64,000 bases of DNA from NCBI GenBank assembly GCA_949130485.1, contig OX422183.1, positions 27,530,816-27,594,815 on the forward strand, written 5' to 3'. Source of the stretch: Agelas oroides. Taxonomy: Eukaryota > Porifera > Demospongiae > Agelasida > Agelasidae. A model generated the notes under the pieces. It ran no database searches. It saw only the letters and a program-made list of their open reading frames with translations, and was not told the DNA's origin. Made by a program: the position numbers and the translations under genes. This document shows, in pieces, positions 10,651-23,205 of this stretch. Position 1 is the first letter of the stretch; each line of letters opens with the position of its first letter.

Positions 10651-12102
10651 AATCGTACTTGACGGACCAAGCGCGCTACGAAGTCCGGAAGCCATACAAC
10701 TGCTATAGGCCACTCCCACCTACCGTGTGACGTACCCTTGCGCTGCGCCCCTGATGTCATCATGTACATGCGCAATGCATGGTTTTGTCATGGCGGGCGC
10801 GGCACCGCGGGAAAAACAAAGCAATCAAAGCTACGAAGATGAGCATCTTGGATCTTGGCCCATATATGTTCGGAGATGTGGACCAGCAGATTGGTTGGTT
10901 TCAGAGCAAAGGCCTCCTAGCCACGAGCAAGACTTGTCCTGCATGCAGTCAACCAATGAACATGCAAACCCGCAGTGATGTCACTGACAAGTACAGGTAT
11001 GTATGCAATAATTCAGTAAAGCACAACGTACATGATAGTCTTTGGCATGCATTCGTAACAGATGGAGATGTAGTGACACTGCCTGCAGGAAGTCAGCAGG
11101 GCTTAGGGATGGGACCTTCTTTGCAAAGTCCCATTTGACACTGCAGCAATGGATGGTACTGATGTACTGGTGGGCTCGTCAATATCCAGTTACTGATGCT
11201 GCTCAGGAAGCCAAAGTTGAGAAGAATACAGCAGTCCAGGCATACCAGTATTTCAGGGACATTTGCAGCTGGCGGCTCCTGAATCATGATGCACCACTCA
11301 TGCTGGGTGGACCAGGCGTTGTTGTGCACATTGACGAGTCGCTTTTTAGACACAAGCCCAAGGTATGGTACAGCAGTATGGCTTCTAGTCTCAGTGATTA
11401 TCAACATTTTTATCATGATATCCTCCAGAACCATCGTGGGCGTCCACCCCCACGGCAAGTGTGGGGTTTTGGGATATGTGACACAAGCCACACTCCGGCA
11501 CGTGGTGTGATGAGGATAGTTCCTGACAGATCTGCCGCAACTCTACTGCCTATAATACAGCAACATGTTCGCAGTGGGACAATTGTTCACAGCGATGAAT
11601 GGGCAGCATACAACCGCGTCCAACACCTACCATCTGTTGGACAGCATAGAGTTGTGAATCACAGTCTACATTTAGACCCAGCTACTAGTGTTCACACCCA
11701 GCATGCCGAGTCCTACTGGAACCGGGTTAAGACAAAGTTTAAGCGAATGAAGGGTGTCCATGAGACCATGCTACCCTCGTACCTGGACGAGTTCATGTGG
11801 CGGGAACGTCATGGAAGTACCGCTTCCACAGCTCTGGGAAGTCTGTGTCGGGACATTGCTCTCAGGTACCCCGTTTAGGATTCCACGTTGCACCATCTGC
11901 TGGTCCACATCTCCGACAGTCTTTGCTTTTGTGTTCTCGACCGTTTTTTTTAAAAACCACCAACTTTCGAAAATCTGTCACCTGGTACGCACTGCATGTC
12001 AATAATTGGGTCACGTGACACGTCACACGGTAGGTGGGAGTGGCCTATAGCAGTTGTATGGCTTCCGGACTTCGTAGCGCGCTTGGTCCGTCAAGTACGA
12101 TT
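10651..12102 (+). mobile_element. Merlin DNA transposon
   Basis: Perfect 82-bp inverted repeats at 10651-10732 and 12021-12102, beginning AATCGTACTTGACGG, enclose one transposase gene. A further imperfect match (GCGG..CAATCG) continues about 7 nt outward, so the exact termini and the expected 8-9-bp duplication are unresolved. Arm identity and the intact gene suggest recent mobility. Confidence 0.9.
10839..11878 (+). CDS. Merlin transposase (IS1016/ISXO2-like DDE)
   Basis: A two-exon gene: 10839-10996 and 11062-11878, joined across a 65-nt GTATGT...ACAG intron, giving 324 aa. It cuts and pastes its own element. The N-terminus has a zinc ribbon, C33-x2-C36 and C56-x4-C61, whose two halves lie on different exons; only the spliced product restores it. 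The catalytic triad is D144 (VVHIDES), D231 (VHSDEWAAY) and E269 (HAESYW), followed by an ISXO2-type K/R-rich end. The length is normal for Merlin. An in-frame ATG at 10779 could add 20 residues; I chose 10839 because the Merlin-like sequence starts there. Both exons are open, so this copy may be active. Confidence 0.88.
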
Positions 12103-12229
12103 GGACCGCTGTTCTAGGAGTACGCAAGCTGCTTTTTTCTTTTTGTCTTGCTGCTTCGTCCATTCATTCCGTGTCATATAGCTATGTTTCATATATACTG
12201 TACTGTCCAATGCTGGGTTAATTGTACTT

Positions 12230-12292
12230 TTCACACCCAGTTAAAGCACGCTTCACACCTGGTTAAAGCACCTTCACACATGGTTAAAGCAC
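12230..12292. repeat. 22-23-bp tandem repeat
   Basis: Three units of the form CTTCACACCTGGTTAAAGCA. Short and non-coding. Confidence 0.55.
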
Positions 12293-12332
12293 GGTTCTCA
12301 GGCAAGGCGGGATCTTGCTTCCTTAATTAAGG

Positions 12333-13037
12333 TTACGGGATACAGTTTGCTCATTAATATTCATGAGAAAATATTACCTTCCTTTTCTCCGTGCAGGAAC
12401 CAGTTACAGCACGCAATAGAAGCGACATATAACAGAACTATGAGTGCCATTTAACCAGTATAGTATTAATTCTTATGTACAACGTACTAAGGCGAGCAGC
12501 GACGACAAAGTTCGTGACTTTCGGCCGCAAATTCGGCGTCAGATTTTGTCTTCAAAGAGGATTGCAGGTACAATTGTTCAACACCTACGGGTAATACTCA
12601 ACTTACTTGAGGGCGGCTCGGAGCGACTTCGTCGCTGTGTGCCAGGGGAAGCGAGTGAGACGCGTTTCTATCCAAAACCCCGGTGGTTTTTGACCGACCA
12701 AGCGACTGCGTATAACTAAAACGGCAAGTCGCCTCGGCGAAAACTCTTCGAGCCGCCCTGTGTCTGTCTTCGTAGAATTCAAATACAGTGTAATATACGG
12801 TAAGATGTTCTTCCAACAGGAAATAACTGACGCCGAAATCAGTAGTTCGTATGCGGATTGTTAACCGCAGGCACTGCTATCAAATTGCATGCTCCGCCCA
12901 CCCAACCAGCACAGCTGTTACAGACTAATGTAACTTTGTTTAGCGGTAAAGTTAAACGCATGCATGCCTGGATCCTGTACGAAGAAAAGGAAGGCAATAT
13001 TTTATATGAATATTAATGAGCAAACTGTATCCCGTAA
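12333..13037. mobile_element. MITE, 705 bp
   Basis: Inverted ends starting TTACGGGATACAGTTTGCTC match for about 34 bp. An inner palindrome pairs GAGGGCGGCTCG near 12609 with CGAGCCGCCCT near 12755. No gene and no clear target duplication. Confidence 0.7.
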
Positions 13038-13109
13038 GCGAATTTTTATCTGACGCACACTTTTTGGACTTAGTCTCTGCAGTCCATGTACTCGTACTGC
13101 GAATGCGCG

Positions 13110-13701
13110 TTAACCCTTTCCAGCCTATAGCGCGAATGGCAATATTGCGAAGGAAGAACGTGTTGCGTATTGCGTATCATATCGCCAATTGGGAAACAGC
13201 TACAGACTTCTGGTAAAACTATTATAGAGCCTTATAGTTCGCTTAGCATCAGTGGGGTTTTGAAGCTTACCACAAAAAGTACAGGCTGTAAGACAAATGT
13301 AAGTTTTCAGACCGGAAATCGCTACCTTCGGTATATTCTCAAGCTTATAGCTTGGCTGTTTCGTGTTTGTTCTTCTTGAAATCTGCAGCGTAGTTAGTTC
13401 TTTCCTTTAGCTTCACGTAGCTTTTTATTGCATCTTCGTCGCTTGTATACTTTTCGAGATCGGTCGTGACTTACACGTCAACGTCGCCCGTGCGATAAAA
13501 TGCACGCTACGCTACGTTAACTTCCGGTCCGGAAGTAGTTAATTTTCAATTTATCTATGCGATATTAGCTTCCGGTGGGTGTAATGAATACAGTTACTAA
13601 CGCAGAACGTTCGTACTGCACCGCTAACGTGAACGGGAAGACTGAAAAAGGACCTTGTGTGGCCATGACGCTGTAGGCGTCATTGGGCCGGAAAGGGTTA
13701 A
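13110..13701. mobile_element. TTAA-flanked MITE (piggyBac-like ends)
   Basis: TTAA followed by CCCTTTCCAGCC at 13110 mirrors GGCCGGAAAGGG followed by TTAA ending at 13701. TTAA targets and CCCTTT ends are typical of piggyBac-type elements. The interior has no transposase. A similar right end lies at about 5740-5768. Confidence 0.55.
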
Positions 13702-14657
13702 GGCGGAGCTTCATGGGTGAACCTTGAACTCGAGGCAGCCACGGGTGAAAGATCTTTTGTACATTTGGTGAAATGGCTTTTAAAAAAGCCTTTGAGAAAA
13801 AATTTAAGGTAAGTCACTATACGTGTAGCTATATAAAACGCATGTCCATCTTGTAGTTGAAAGTAGAGTTGTGAAAATTTATACGCTTGAAGTACAACAT
13901 AGCTTCCTTTTCTTGTAACGTGCTTACAAGATCATGAGGTTCTTACAAAATCATGCGACTACGAAACATGAGACACTTTGTTTAGACAATGTACAGAATA
14001 ATATAATAGCTAGTGTTAACAGCATCATAACGGATACATTGTAACAAGCAACTGCATGCCTACATTCACTGATCATAAACTTTGTGTGACTGGTGTGAAT
14101 ATTCTTGTAGCAAGGAATGATGTTGATCAGGCTTAGGTAACTATAACCAAGGTAACAGCCATCCATTAAAGGTCCAAAATTGTTGGTACTTTGTTACAGC
14201 ACAGTTGCAGCCCTATACAGTTCAGCGGCAAACATTGGAGGTTTCTGACTCACAGCAATGAGGAAGATGTGCTGTGTAGTCAAAAGGGGAAGCAAAAGTC
14301 TGTTTGGTGGGTGAACAGAAGCACACTATCTCACAAACTGAATCTGTCAGCAAGGTCAGTGTATGAGCCATTTCAATAAAAGTACTGTATACAGGAAACA
14401 CACACCATTTCGAACCAGCTTATGGTGACACAACATTTCTAACATTTTCTTAACTGAGCTGAAGTGAAGAACTTTTGTTACTGCATGTGTTCTTGTGGCT
14501 TGTATTGTTTCATCACCACTGCAACTGGTTTGCACTCAGTATGAGTGCCGTTTACAATAATATATGACTAATTTATAACAAGTTGAGTACATCAAGAAAG
14601 TAAAGCTAAACATTCTCACGTACAAAGTGTTGGGTTGTAAATGGGAGTACGAATATG
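13702..14657. other. No gene recognised
   Basis: Contains a short ATG frame followed by AAGGTAAGT at about 13771-13812, which resembles a tiny first exon, but nothing downstream supports a gene. The rest is downstream of the minus-strand Mutator-like element. Confidence 0.3.
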
Positions 14658-15518
14658 TCAATGTCCCTGTCCATGTTTGAAGGGGTTTGGCTGATTTAAT
14701 TTGACATTCAAACTAAGGCTATGCTTCCTTTTTGTGTGGTCTTGTTTACCACGTTTTGTTTGTGTATGGCAGTCTTCGGCAGAAGCTTTGCGTTTATGGG
14801 GTCTTCCCGAGGGTGCATATTGACTTCCTCTTGCTATGCCTTCTCGGCGCCTTGCAATAGCTGTAGGTTGTACCTTGATACGTCTGGTTCCAGCAATAGT
14901 GGTACTTGCTGGTTGATTTTTCACAAAGTATGAATGTAGTAGAGAGGACAGCTGTGGAGTTGCTGAGGTTACTGGTTCTGATTTCTTGACAGTGTCTGTA
15001 TAGACAGTAAAAAACTTGCAAAGGCCATTAAGGTATTGTGTATCCATTTGTTCAATCCTACTATCAATATCTGATATGAATTCATTTCGCAACTGTATTA
15101 CCCTGTCCTTGAGCTGTTTTATCTCATCATTCTCCTCCAACAATCCTACCATTATATCTAAATTGGCTGCTCCCTCATCATGATGTGAATCCTCATCTTC
15201 ATGTGTATCCATTTTCTCCTCACACCCACCACTAAAATCATTGGATAAGTTTCCATCATTCAAACTACCATAGAACAATTTATCACCAGCGTTTTCAACC
15301 CCCAATGCCAAAACTGCATATCCATACCTTCCCTCTGAGCTGAAATATGGTATGTAGTCTATTGATGACAAGTTATACTTCTTAGCTACCGCAGCCTGGT
15401 GTTTACATGGCTCACCTGTTGGTTTCCTTGTCCAAGCAATAGTGCATGTACAATTCCACCTGCTCGTATCTACTTCATATTCCACTCCATCATGACTGTG
15501 ACTCTTAACTATGTACAC
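14658..15518 (-). pseudogene. Mutator-like transposase, SWIM C-terminus
   Basis: A 286-aa frame that continues the transposase at 15509-16996 in another frame; the two overlap by about 10 nt, so a one-base indel near GGGAATCTG separates them. It opens with a SWIM zinc finger (CTC...EPCKHQAAV, a C-x-C-x(n)-C-x-H motif) that many Mutator-like transposases carry after the catalytic core. Then follow an acidic stretch, a possible coiled coil, and a basic tail with RRKASA- and KRGKQDH-type patches that could be nuclear targeting. It has no start of its own that I trust. Confidence 0.75.
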
Positions 15519-16996
15519 ACCTTCAGAATCAGATTCCCTAATTCACTCATGTTTACTTTTGAAGCTCCTAGTCCCTTAAACCGTAAAGCAATGTATCTGT
15601 CCATTCTATTATGAGCAACAGCAAGAAGACGGCGTTCATAGTAGAGTTCGAAAGTAACTGTCATGAACTCAAACAGCTGCACTAAATTGTATGCTTTAAC
15701 TCTCTTGAATACAATGTCCTTCAATATCCGAATGCCAGACTCTGCATAATTATTGGTATTGTTTCCTCTAAGTAAGGTTTGATCTCTGAAGCATATAGCC
15801 CATTCACCACGGCGCTCCCAGTAACCTTCCAAATGTTTCTTGAAATTGTCATACTTTCGTATAGCTGCCTCCTCCTTCAATTTTCGGTACATTGCTTCCA
15901 GCTTGTCAGTATTTTCAGCATAAACTAGTTTCCTTACACATTCCATTAGGTACTGTTTGTCGTCTTTGTCTATACTATTTTTGCTGTTCCATAACCATCG
16001 CCACATACTTTGTAAAAAATGAAACACGCATAAGAACAATTTGGCAGAAGGCCATGTTTTGTTTAATCCTTCCCTTTCAGGACTGCAGTCATCTGTTAGG
16101 ATGTTATCAGGGTACATTTTGCCCCCAAATGAACAGTTTGGAAATAGTTTCTTTAGCGTAGTCATTGCTTCAAAGATGATGTTTAAACTTTCCCCTGAAG
16201 TGATCACAACCCCTAATGGCAGACCTCCAGCTGCAGATGAAGTAGACAGTATGAACATGGGGTTATTAAAATCATCTAATGAGGATGAGGAATCTACAAA
16301 CATGATTTCGCCCGCCTGCTTTACATCTTCATGCACCCTCGCCATGAGAGGAGTGCATATAGCCAGAACCAGTGGTTGATCAGATCCCACTTCACTTTTA
16401 GAGAATCTCTTCACTACTGCCTTCCCACCAGTACTCTTATTGTCATCATTGTATATAGCAACTCGTCGTTCCAGCTCCTCATAAACATCCTTTCCATTTC
16501 TTGCTCCCAAATTAGTTTTTCGCCATACATTGAATATATTGTAAACATCACTAACTTTAGGATTGATATTTCGATCAGCAAGAGCCTGAGGGTTGTCCAT
16601 TTTTAACATGAGTGTGGTTTCATACTCTAAGTGTGCACTAGCAGGAGAATGTTTCAGTTTGAACAACTCATAATACTTCTTTCTTGTGTCTTCTGCAATA
16701 GGTCTAAATCTCAATGCACCTGCTGCATGAACAGGATGGTTGTGGTCATGTTTGAGGTTTACCAGTACAAGATAGTCCTTATTTAATTTGCCACTTTTGC
16801 CACTAGGAGAGATAATGGTAACATTCATCTGTGCTGGACAGTGAGTGTGCTTACTACTGTGTTCTCTGAATGTTGTTTTGAGTAACCTAGTGCTTTTACT
16901 GTGCTTGCCAGTCTGCCGTTGATTATGATGCCACCGCAAAAATAGTTTTCTAACTACATGCTTTCCACTGCCTTTCCTATTACGTTCATATACCAT
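15509..16996 (-). pseudogene. Mutator-like (MULE) transposase core
   Basis: A 495-aa frame. Residues about 47-90 hold a WRKY/GCM1-like zinc motif (C-x(n)-H-x-H, HDHNHPVH). The MULE DDE core follows: D235 (MFVDSSS), D302/D303 (ILTDDC), the C-x2-H segment CVFHFLQ (H326) and E419 (NNYAESG). Catalytic residues are present. The frame is open upstream of this ATG to about 17160 and then connects, by a second frame change near 17175, to the acidic N-terminal piece at 17169-17399. With two indels this copy should not make a full protein. Length and domain order fit animal MULEs. Confidence 0.85.
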
Positions 16997-17168
16997 TGTC
17001 TCTTTAGTTTTCTCATTGTATTCGTTAACCCATTTTCTAGCCTCCTGTTCTGACTTCAGTTTTATTTTAAATTCACATGAAAAGCTAAATGAGTCAGCAT
17101 TTTTAGACTGAATCTGTGAAAACCTGTAGTCATACCCCTCTGGAAGGAGTTGCCAAATGTTTCCTTCA

Positions 17169-17399
17169 TTAACGATACAATGTACACCTGAATTCAGAGT
17201 CTGATGAATGAAAAAGCGCTGGCATTTTTGTTTTGCTCATTGTTTTGCCACTGTGATTATCTTCAAAATCGTCTGAATCACTGTCTGATATATTACATTT
17301 AGAATCGTCTTTGATACCAAAATCAGTGTCACTTTCGTGTGTTTTGAATGCAGCACTTGTGGCATCATGAATGTTAACTAGCATGGCACCTATTTTCAC
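17169..17399 (-). pseudogene. MULE transposase N-terminal acidic piece
   Basis: A 76-aa frame rich in Asp/Ser (SDSDSDDFEDN) starting with GTG; a more likely ATG is 5 codons inside. It lies directly after the end of the protease frame and ahead of the transposase core in a different frame. I read it as the transposase N-terminus broken by an indel. Confidence 0.5.
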
Positions 17400-19508
17400 T
17401 TAGTATGCCATGTCAACAATTTCCTTCATTATCCAATCCATGATTGTTATTCGCAGGCAATCTGAGTAGTCAGAAGGATATAGCAACCACTCATGTTGTG
17501 GGTGGGATGTAGTTATTCCAGGCCAGCACTCTTGACAGTTACTTAGTATTGCTGCCATGATCATTGTGACTATCCCACATATATTGTTACATGTCTGAAA
17601 AGGGTAGACTTCACAACCACTGCAAACATGAGTTTCTTTTGCGGGCTTATTAAGAACAGCAATACTTCCTAAGCTAAATCAACTTGAAGGTCTTCTTCTA
17701 TCTTGTTAATATTTGGTCTAACCACTTCCTCAAAGTTTGTGGGCAGAGGCCATCCAAGTGAATCTCCATAATAACATTTACACTTCTCTAAATCAGCAAA
17801 TAGCAAAGCCCAATGACATCCATCTCTGTTACCATCAGCCACATAATATCCACTCTCAGGTGAACACCCAACATTGATTGCAACATACAAATGCCTCAAC
17901 TTTATGCCACTTTCCTTTACTAAATGTACGGTGGCGGGGGAAGTCACTCGGCGGAGGTTAACGAAAACATAAACCTGGGTTACAGTCAGGACCAGTGTTA
18001 CTCCTAGTTTCATGGTTAGGGTTTGGTTTAGGGCAATCTTGCTTTCCCTAATTTTAAAAAAGGGTTTTAGTAGCTTATTAATATATTCATGAACCAAAAT
18101 TGCCACTTGATGGACGCATCTACACGCTCACTGTAGGTAGCGTCCTAACCACCAATGCATCTCAAATCAGTCTGTGCCAGCTTTTGTTCAGAGCTACTCC
18201 CAAAGTCAGGCTAGACTCATGTTTGTCACTACTCTTGGAATGGACAACTTTGACTGCACCAAAATGAATGCACGTTTCAAAAAATTCACAGCTTGTCTAC
18301 GGGAGGGGCTCATTCACGAGTGCAAGCAAGCATTACTAGCCCCACCTCTCCCCCTTATGTCGCTAAACAACTCACGGCTCTGTTCCACACACAACCACCG
18401 TTCAGCTCCCTTGGGTACCAGAGTGTAGCACCAACGATAAATTGCGTATTCTAGTTAAAGCCCAGCCCAGCACTCGAAGCACCTGGCCACGGTCACCAAC
18501 TAGGCTAGGCATACGATCGCAAGACCTGGGCCTGCCCAATGAGTACAGTCTTGGCCACTGTGGCCTTTCTGCTGCTTCTAGACACAAGCTTGCTTTCACA
18601 AGCAGGCACTACGTACTACTCACAGCTACTGACACTACAGCACTCTACTAAACTCCTTCTTTTTTTTTTTTTTTTTTTTTTTTTAGTCGATCTAAGCTTA
18701 TCTTCAAAGTTCCGACCACCACATGAAGGGTACCGCCAGGCCACATCTTAACTAACTTAATTATAAACTGATTATTGGATGCCAATGCCGACAGGAAATG
18801 GGGAAAATCCCCAATTTTACGGACAGTGAACGGTTTGAGACTCCTAAAACGGACTGTGCGCTAAAATTTTACCAAGACAAAGAGTTCTATGGGCTTGGAT
18901 TCCAGGTTTGTCGACCTTGAAAATGTAGGGTTACCTGCCACCTTAAGTGCACTGAATGCATAAAGGAACCTGGTTGGTCTAGCAGAAAAGTATAGAGCAT
19001 CACTATGCTGCTTGTTAAGTATGTCAAATACGGCTGTGATTTCTCTATCTGTTGCCCATCGTCTTCCAACTAGATTTCTAAGCTGCCTTCCCTTCTCTGA
19101 GACCGTCTTGGTCCATACTTTATCCTGAAAGTAAGCTTCTAAGGCTTGTAGTTTACTTACATAAACAGGTTTGTGAGAGGAAAATGTGGATCGACAAATC
19201 TTGAACCACTCCATCTCTTCTGTTGTAATATGCTTTTCGTGAACACTTTCATGATGTGCCTGTAATTGCTTTAGGCCTTTGTAGTCCACTAAGCCAAATG
19301 GAAACTGAGCATAGCAAAACTTTGTTCCATTGTTTTCTTTGGCTTTGCACAACTGACTGAGCACTATACGACATTGCTCTGCACAGGGGATCATGCTTAC
19401 CTTGTTGATGTCACACACTGGTGCAGGCTGCAGCAGAGCTACTACCTCACATGGAAAAAAGGTGACTGTTTTGGGTTGGGTTTTGGTGCTTTTTCCACTC
19501 CCTCCTCC
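17400..19508 (-). pseudogene. Ulp1/C48-like cysteine protease of the MULE
   Basis: Exon 19508-18935 ends CAG|GTAACC; exon 17919-17672 begins after TTTAG, and the reading frame is kept across the 1,015-nt intron. The frame then breaks near 17670 and resumes to a stop at 17400-17402. The protease triad is recognisable: H and D in GCHWALLFADLEKC...GDSLG, and Q and C in PFQTCNNICG after the break. The upstream exon carries the RRWATDREITAVFDIL segment that usually precedes this fold. Ulp1-like proteases deconjugate SUMO or similar modifiers, and some Mutator-like elements in other organisms carry one. Position and strand make it a likely partner of the transposase next to it. A host gene with a MULE beside it is the alternative. 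Another possible exon lies at 19662-19583. Confidence 0.6.
18660..18685. repeat. Poly-T tract
   Basis: A run of about 26 T inside the putative intron of the protease gene. On the minus strand it reads poly-A. Confidence 0.8.
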
Positions 19509-19662
19509 CTAAAATGAACAAGTAAATTATAGTTGTTTGTGCTTGCTATGTAATGGAGGGTACAAATTGAGTATGGCAATACCTTTCTGTGTATTTACAT
19601 CATGCTTATCAGTCACCTTGTACACAGGTCGCTCAGCTGCCAGGATGCAGTTCGATGTTTGC

Positions 19663-20324
19663 CTAAAGAAGAAGATATATGGAAACATTCTGCAGTTGTA
19701 GGACCTCTTTTCATCCTCTAGGAAGTGTACTGTGTTCTTTTAGCCATGACATTGCTATCTTGATTACCGCATTATGATACTAAACTAGTTCTGCATGTGA
19801 TATTCAGTTCTACTCTGATACTTTCAAGCTCGACTGTGAGATAGTCAACTTTGTTTCTTTGTTTTTTATATACCGATAATAAACATTGAATTTCAGCGGC
19901 TATACACAGCAACTACAAATTTCATAACATGGACCAACCAATAGAACACTAAAAGACCTGTTTTTGTTAGCAATATTTTTAGTACAGGCACTGTAGTTAG
20001 TAAAATTCACTTCACAATATTTGAAAGTACCAGCACTGGTACTGCGTTTGTGTTTGTTTTTGCAACAGCATAAGGCACAGCCTAACGTAATGGCTATCAT
20101 TTTGTAGCTCTTTTAACGCTCTACTGATACTAGTTGCATTAAAATTGGTGTTTGCTGTCATGAGTTGCCATTCCTAGAATTTAATGTTCATTACTGGGAC
20201 TCTAGACACAGTGTTTTTATTTTATTTTTTTGTTCCTCACACTCCACTCTTCAAGTTTATAGTGTTCCGCTCAAATTTTATACTATTGTCATACCTTTTT
20301 TGTGTCCCACCAGCAGTGACACTC
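19663..20324. other. No gene recognised
   Basis: AT-rich sequence between the MULE protease exons and the candidate exon at 20325. No inverted end of the MULE was found here. Confidence 0.3.
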
Positions 20325-20560
20325 ACTAGCTGTACAATTGCCATTACTCCTCCAAACAGTGGGCCGCTGATCACCACGACTTCCTTCACCACCATTGCAA
20401 TGAGACTCCCTGCATCCAATATCACCCCGGGCTCTGGCAGCAGTTTGCTACCAGAGTGTGCTGAAAAGCACAAGGGGTCACTATTGGATGCCAAGAGCAA
20501 CAACAAGAAGACTCTCCAGGAGAACAAGTGGAGCTTCTGCTTTCTGTAGCTGACAGCCAT
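20325..20560 (-). CDS. Candidate first exon with hydrophobic leader
   Basis: The frame starts MAVSYRKQKLHLFSW and continues with a leucine-rich stretch (RVFLLLLLAS) that looks like a signal peptide or membrane anchor. A plausible donor (A|GTGAGT) falls near 20325. It lies upstream of, and on the same strand as, the MULE protease exons, so it could be either a remnant of a host gene or chance. No family recognised. The evidence is only the leader-like composition and the donor. Confidence 0.25.
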
Positions 20561-23150
20561 CTTCTGGGTCTAATCATATAATTCCCGCCAAACACGCGCT
20601 TGAAATGTAACCTTTGCACTACACATGCTCTTGCCATGCCCCGCCCCTCCACGCATGTGCATTATGGAATATTGACTTGCGTGCGGAGACTAAATCCAAA
20701 AAGTGTGCGTCAGATAAAAATTCGCATCCCGCAACCTTAAAGTGCGTGCGGCTTCTTTGATCCGCCCACGCAAGGTGACACAATCTGATTTACAGCCTTG
20801 CTGATCATTTCCAACAGAGAACTCATGTGCAGCTGACACAAACAGGTAGCAATTATTGTGTGATAGTTTTGAGAAGCACCACACAGGTCTATGAGAGCAA
20901 GGTTGTAATTCTACAGTGATATGTGGGTCTTGTGGTTTCCAGAATACCACAAATGTGAGAGAGCCCCTATACACTACAGTAAGGAAATTAGAGATACTAA
21001 AATTAAAGCCTGAGGGTGAAGTGTTTTTCTGCACATGAATTGAAACAAGTTCTCAAAGCACGTATTTATGTAAACCATGTGTAACTGGAGAAGCATACAA
21101 CCATTAATGCACTACACTTGGCTTATAGGATGTTCGGTCTCTTCAAGACTTGTTCACTGACAGTCTTACAGCCAGAAAAAGTTCCTGACGCTCTATGTGA
21201 AAGGTATATCACGCCGTTTTAATGCTGTTTACTGTAACTGTCATGGGACAATGGTGACACCACAGGTGTGGAAAGAGCGGTCAGATGAGCAAGGTGACCA
21301 CACCTTGTACCCTTCCAAAACTGTTGTGTGTGCAAGTATGGAAGGCACCTGGCAGGGCGAATTATTTTTTTTTGGACGAGGTTTGAGAACTTAGTCGCAA
21401 AACAACGGAAAATTAATGACAGGGTTGTACCCATTCTGGTAGCTGTACGTAATTGGAATGATGTAATTATATGCCTGTCAAGATCCGAGAAAGTCGCTGA
21501 GTTTGCCCAGTGGCAGTGTGTTGTTCCTTGCCGTCTGAAGTTGACAAGACTGTGTCAAAAGTCGTGATTTACCCACACGAAGTGAGAGGTTGAACTTAGA
21601 AGCATTTTCTATCAGCAAAGTACCGCTTTTCAAGGCCTGCTGATAATTTACTTACTAAATACAGCACTGAAACGTTGGGTCCGTTGCCTTTGGCTTCCAT
21701 CCTACTATCTGGCATAGCTACCATTGGCATCAATACTTGATTTTAGCATTGTAATTTTACTCTGCGATCTGAACTCTTGGAATCAACTGTTTTCTAAGCA
21801 TCAGTAATCACACGTTACGATAAAGGTCGGACTAAATCATTCAAGTCATCACAGTGTGTAAGAGAGGAACCAGAAGTATCACAATCTTCTACAGCAAGTG
21901 TTTGTTTTGATCAGCAGAATGATGACGGAAAATGTCTCTAACCTCTCACTTCATAAGGCAAAACAGGATATTCTGATAGTATTTCATGCAAGGGAAATTC
22001 TGATACCAGAGAATAGATCAAATGCTTCTGTGAATCAAGCAGGCCTGCTGACACTAATGTTTTTCCCTTGCTAAACTCCACAGTATCATGGAGACATTAG
22101 CTTGATTGTTGGAATGACACTGCGATTGGAATAGCCCTGCTTTACCTTAATCATGCTTGTGATTACCATGACGTTTTTGCCAAGTTGAGGGCATCATCAC
22201 ATTGAGTTTTTGACAATGTCAAAGTTATGAGTCAATGTGTGTACAGAAAAACTATGAAAAACTTTGCTGTCATACACTGGACACACAGGATATGAAACAA
22301 CTAGTCTTGCTGGGCACGCCTATATATAGTTATACTGATTTCCGTGCTGCTAGGGGGTTTGCTATACATCTCCAATAGCATTCAAGTCACTCCACTCACG
22401 CAGTGGGGACAGCCAGTGACACTATGGAATACCGAGGGGACAAAAGTCAATGGATAAGGTGTTGTCTTTGCATCCATAAGACTAGGGCCCGCAGACTATT
22501 ATTTTTAGACAGGGTTCAAGAACTTAGTCGCCAAAATGATGGAAAGTTAATGACAAAGCAGCTACAATGCTCACTAGCCGCCGCTCCAGCCGCACGCTAC
22601 CACTCACTCACTATGCACTGTCCACGATTGGCTCAACAGTACTACAATGGCTATTTATACTACAAATGGCATGTGCAGTGATTCAGCACTTTTTGGCAGT
22701 AGAATGCACAAAATTAGTACAAAATATTATTGGCATATGTTCTAAATAAGTTAGTAACACACCCTTAGGGTCTATGGCTTTGACTCCCTTGCTGTGTTCG
22801 TAGGTCTAAATTGCATTGATCCCTTGGTCAAGGTTACTAACCTATACATTTCTTAAGGGGTATTGCCAAATGAAATTTGTATGCTTAGCATCATAGAGAC
22901 GTTAGGGTGAGATCCCCCCACCTCCCTTTGTTAGTGGCTTCCCAATTCCAATACACACTGCTTTCACAGTGTGAACATTATACCAAAGCTGGTAGCACAG
23001 CACCACCATCTTTAGCACCAGGTATACTAAAAATAACTAATGCTCTTCATATAGCGTCTCAATCCAAAACTTGAACTGAATCTATGCTCATTAAATAGTA
23101 ACCGTAGACTGTGCAGTCTCATAACAGTACCAAGACAAGACTACACTCTA
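20561..23150. other. No gene recognised
   Basis: No convincing coding region. Two diverged direct repeats, at about 21369-21422 and 22505-22557 (both containing GAACTTAGTCGC), indicate an unassigned interspersed repeat. Confidence 0.35.
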
Positions 23151-23205
23151 GTCTGGAACCCAGATCCTTCTGATCACATGAGACAGAAGGATCTGGGGTA
23201 CAGAC
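23151..23205. repeat. Short hairpin
   Basis: GTCTGGAACCCAGATCCTTCTG pairs, with two or three mismatches, with CAGAAGGATCTGGGGTACAGAC across an 11-nt loop. It is a small palindromic repeat. Confidence 0.6.

Noticed and set aside
13771..13812. Tiny first exon MAFKKAFEKKFK with a GTAAGT donor
   Set aside because: No acceptor exon or conserved continuation was found. It shares only MAF with the R-family exon.
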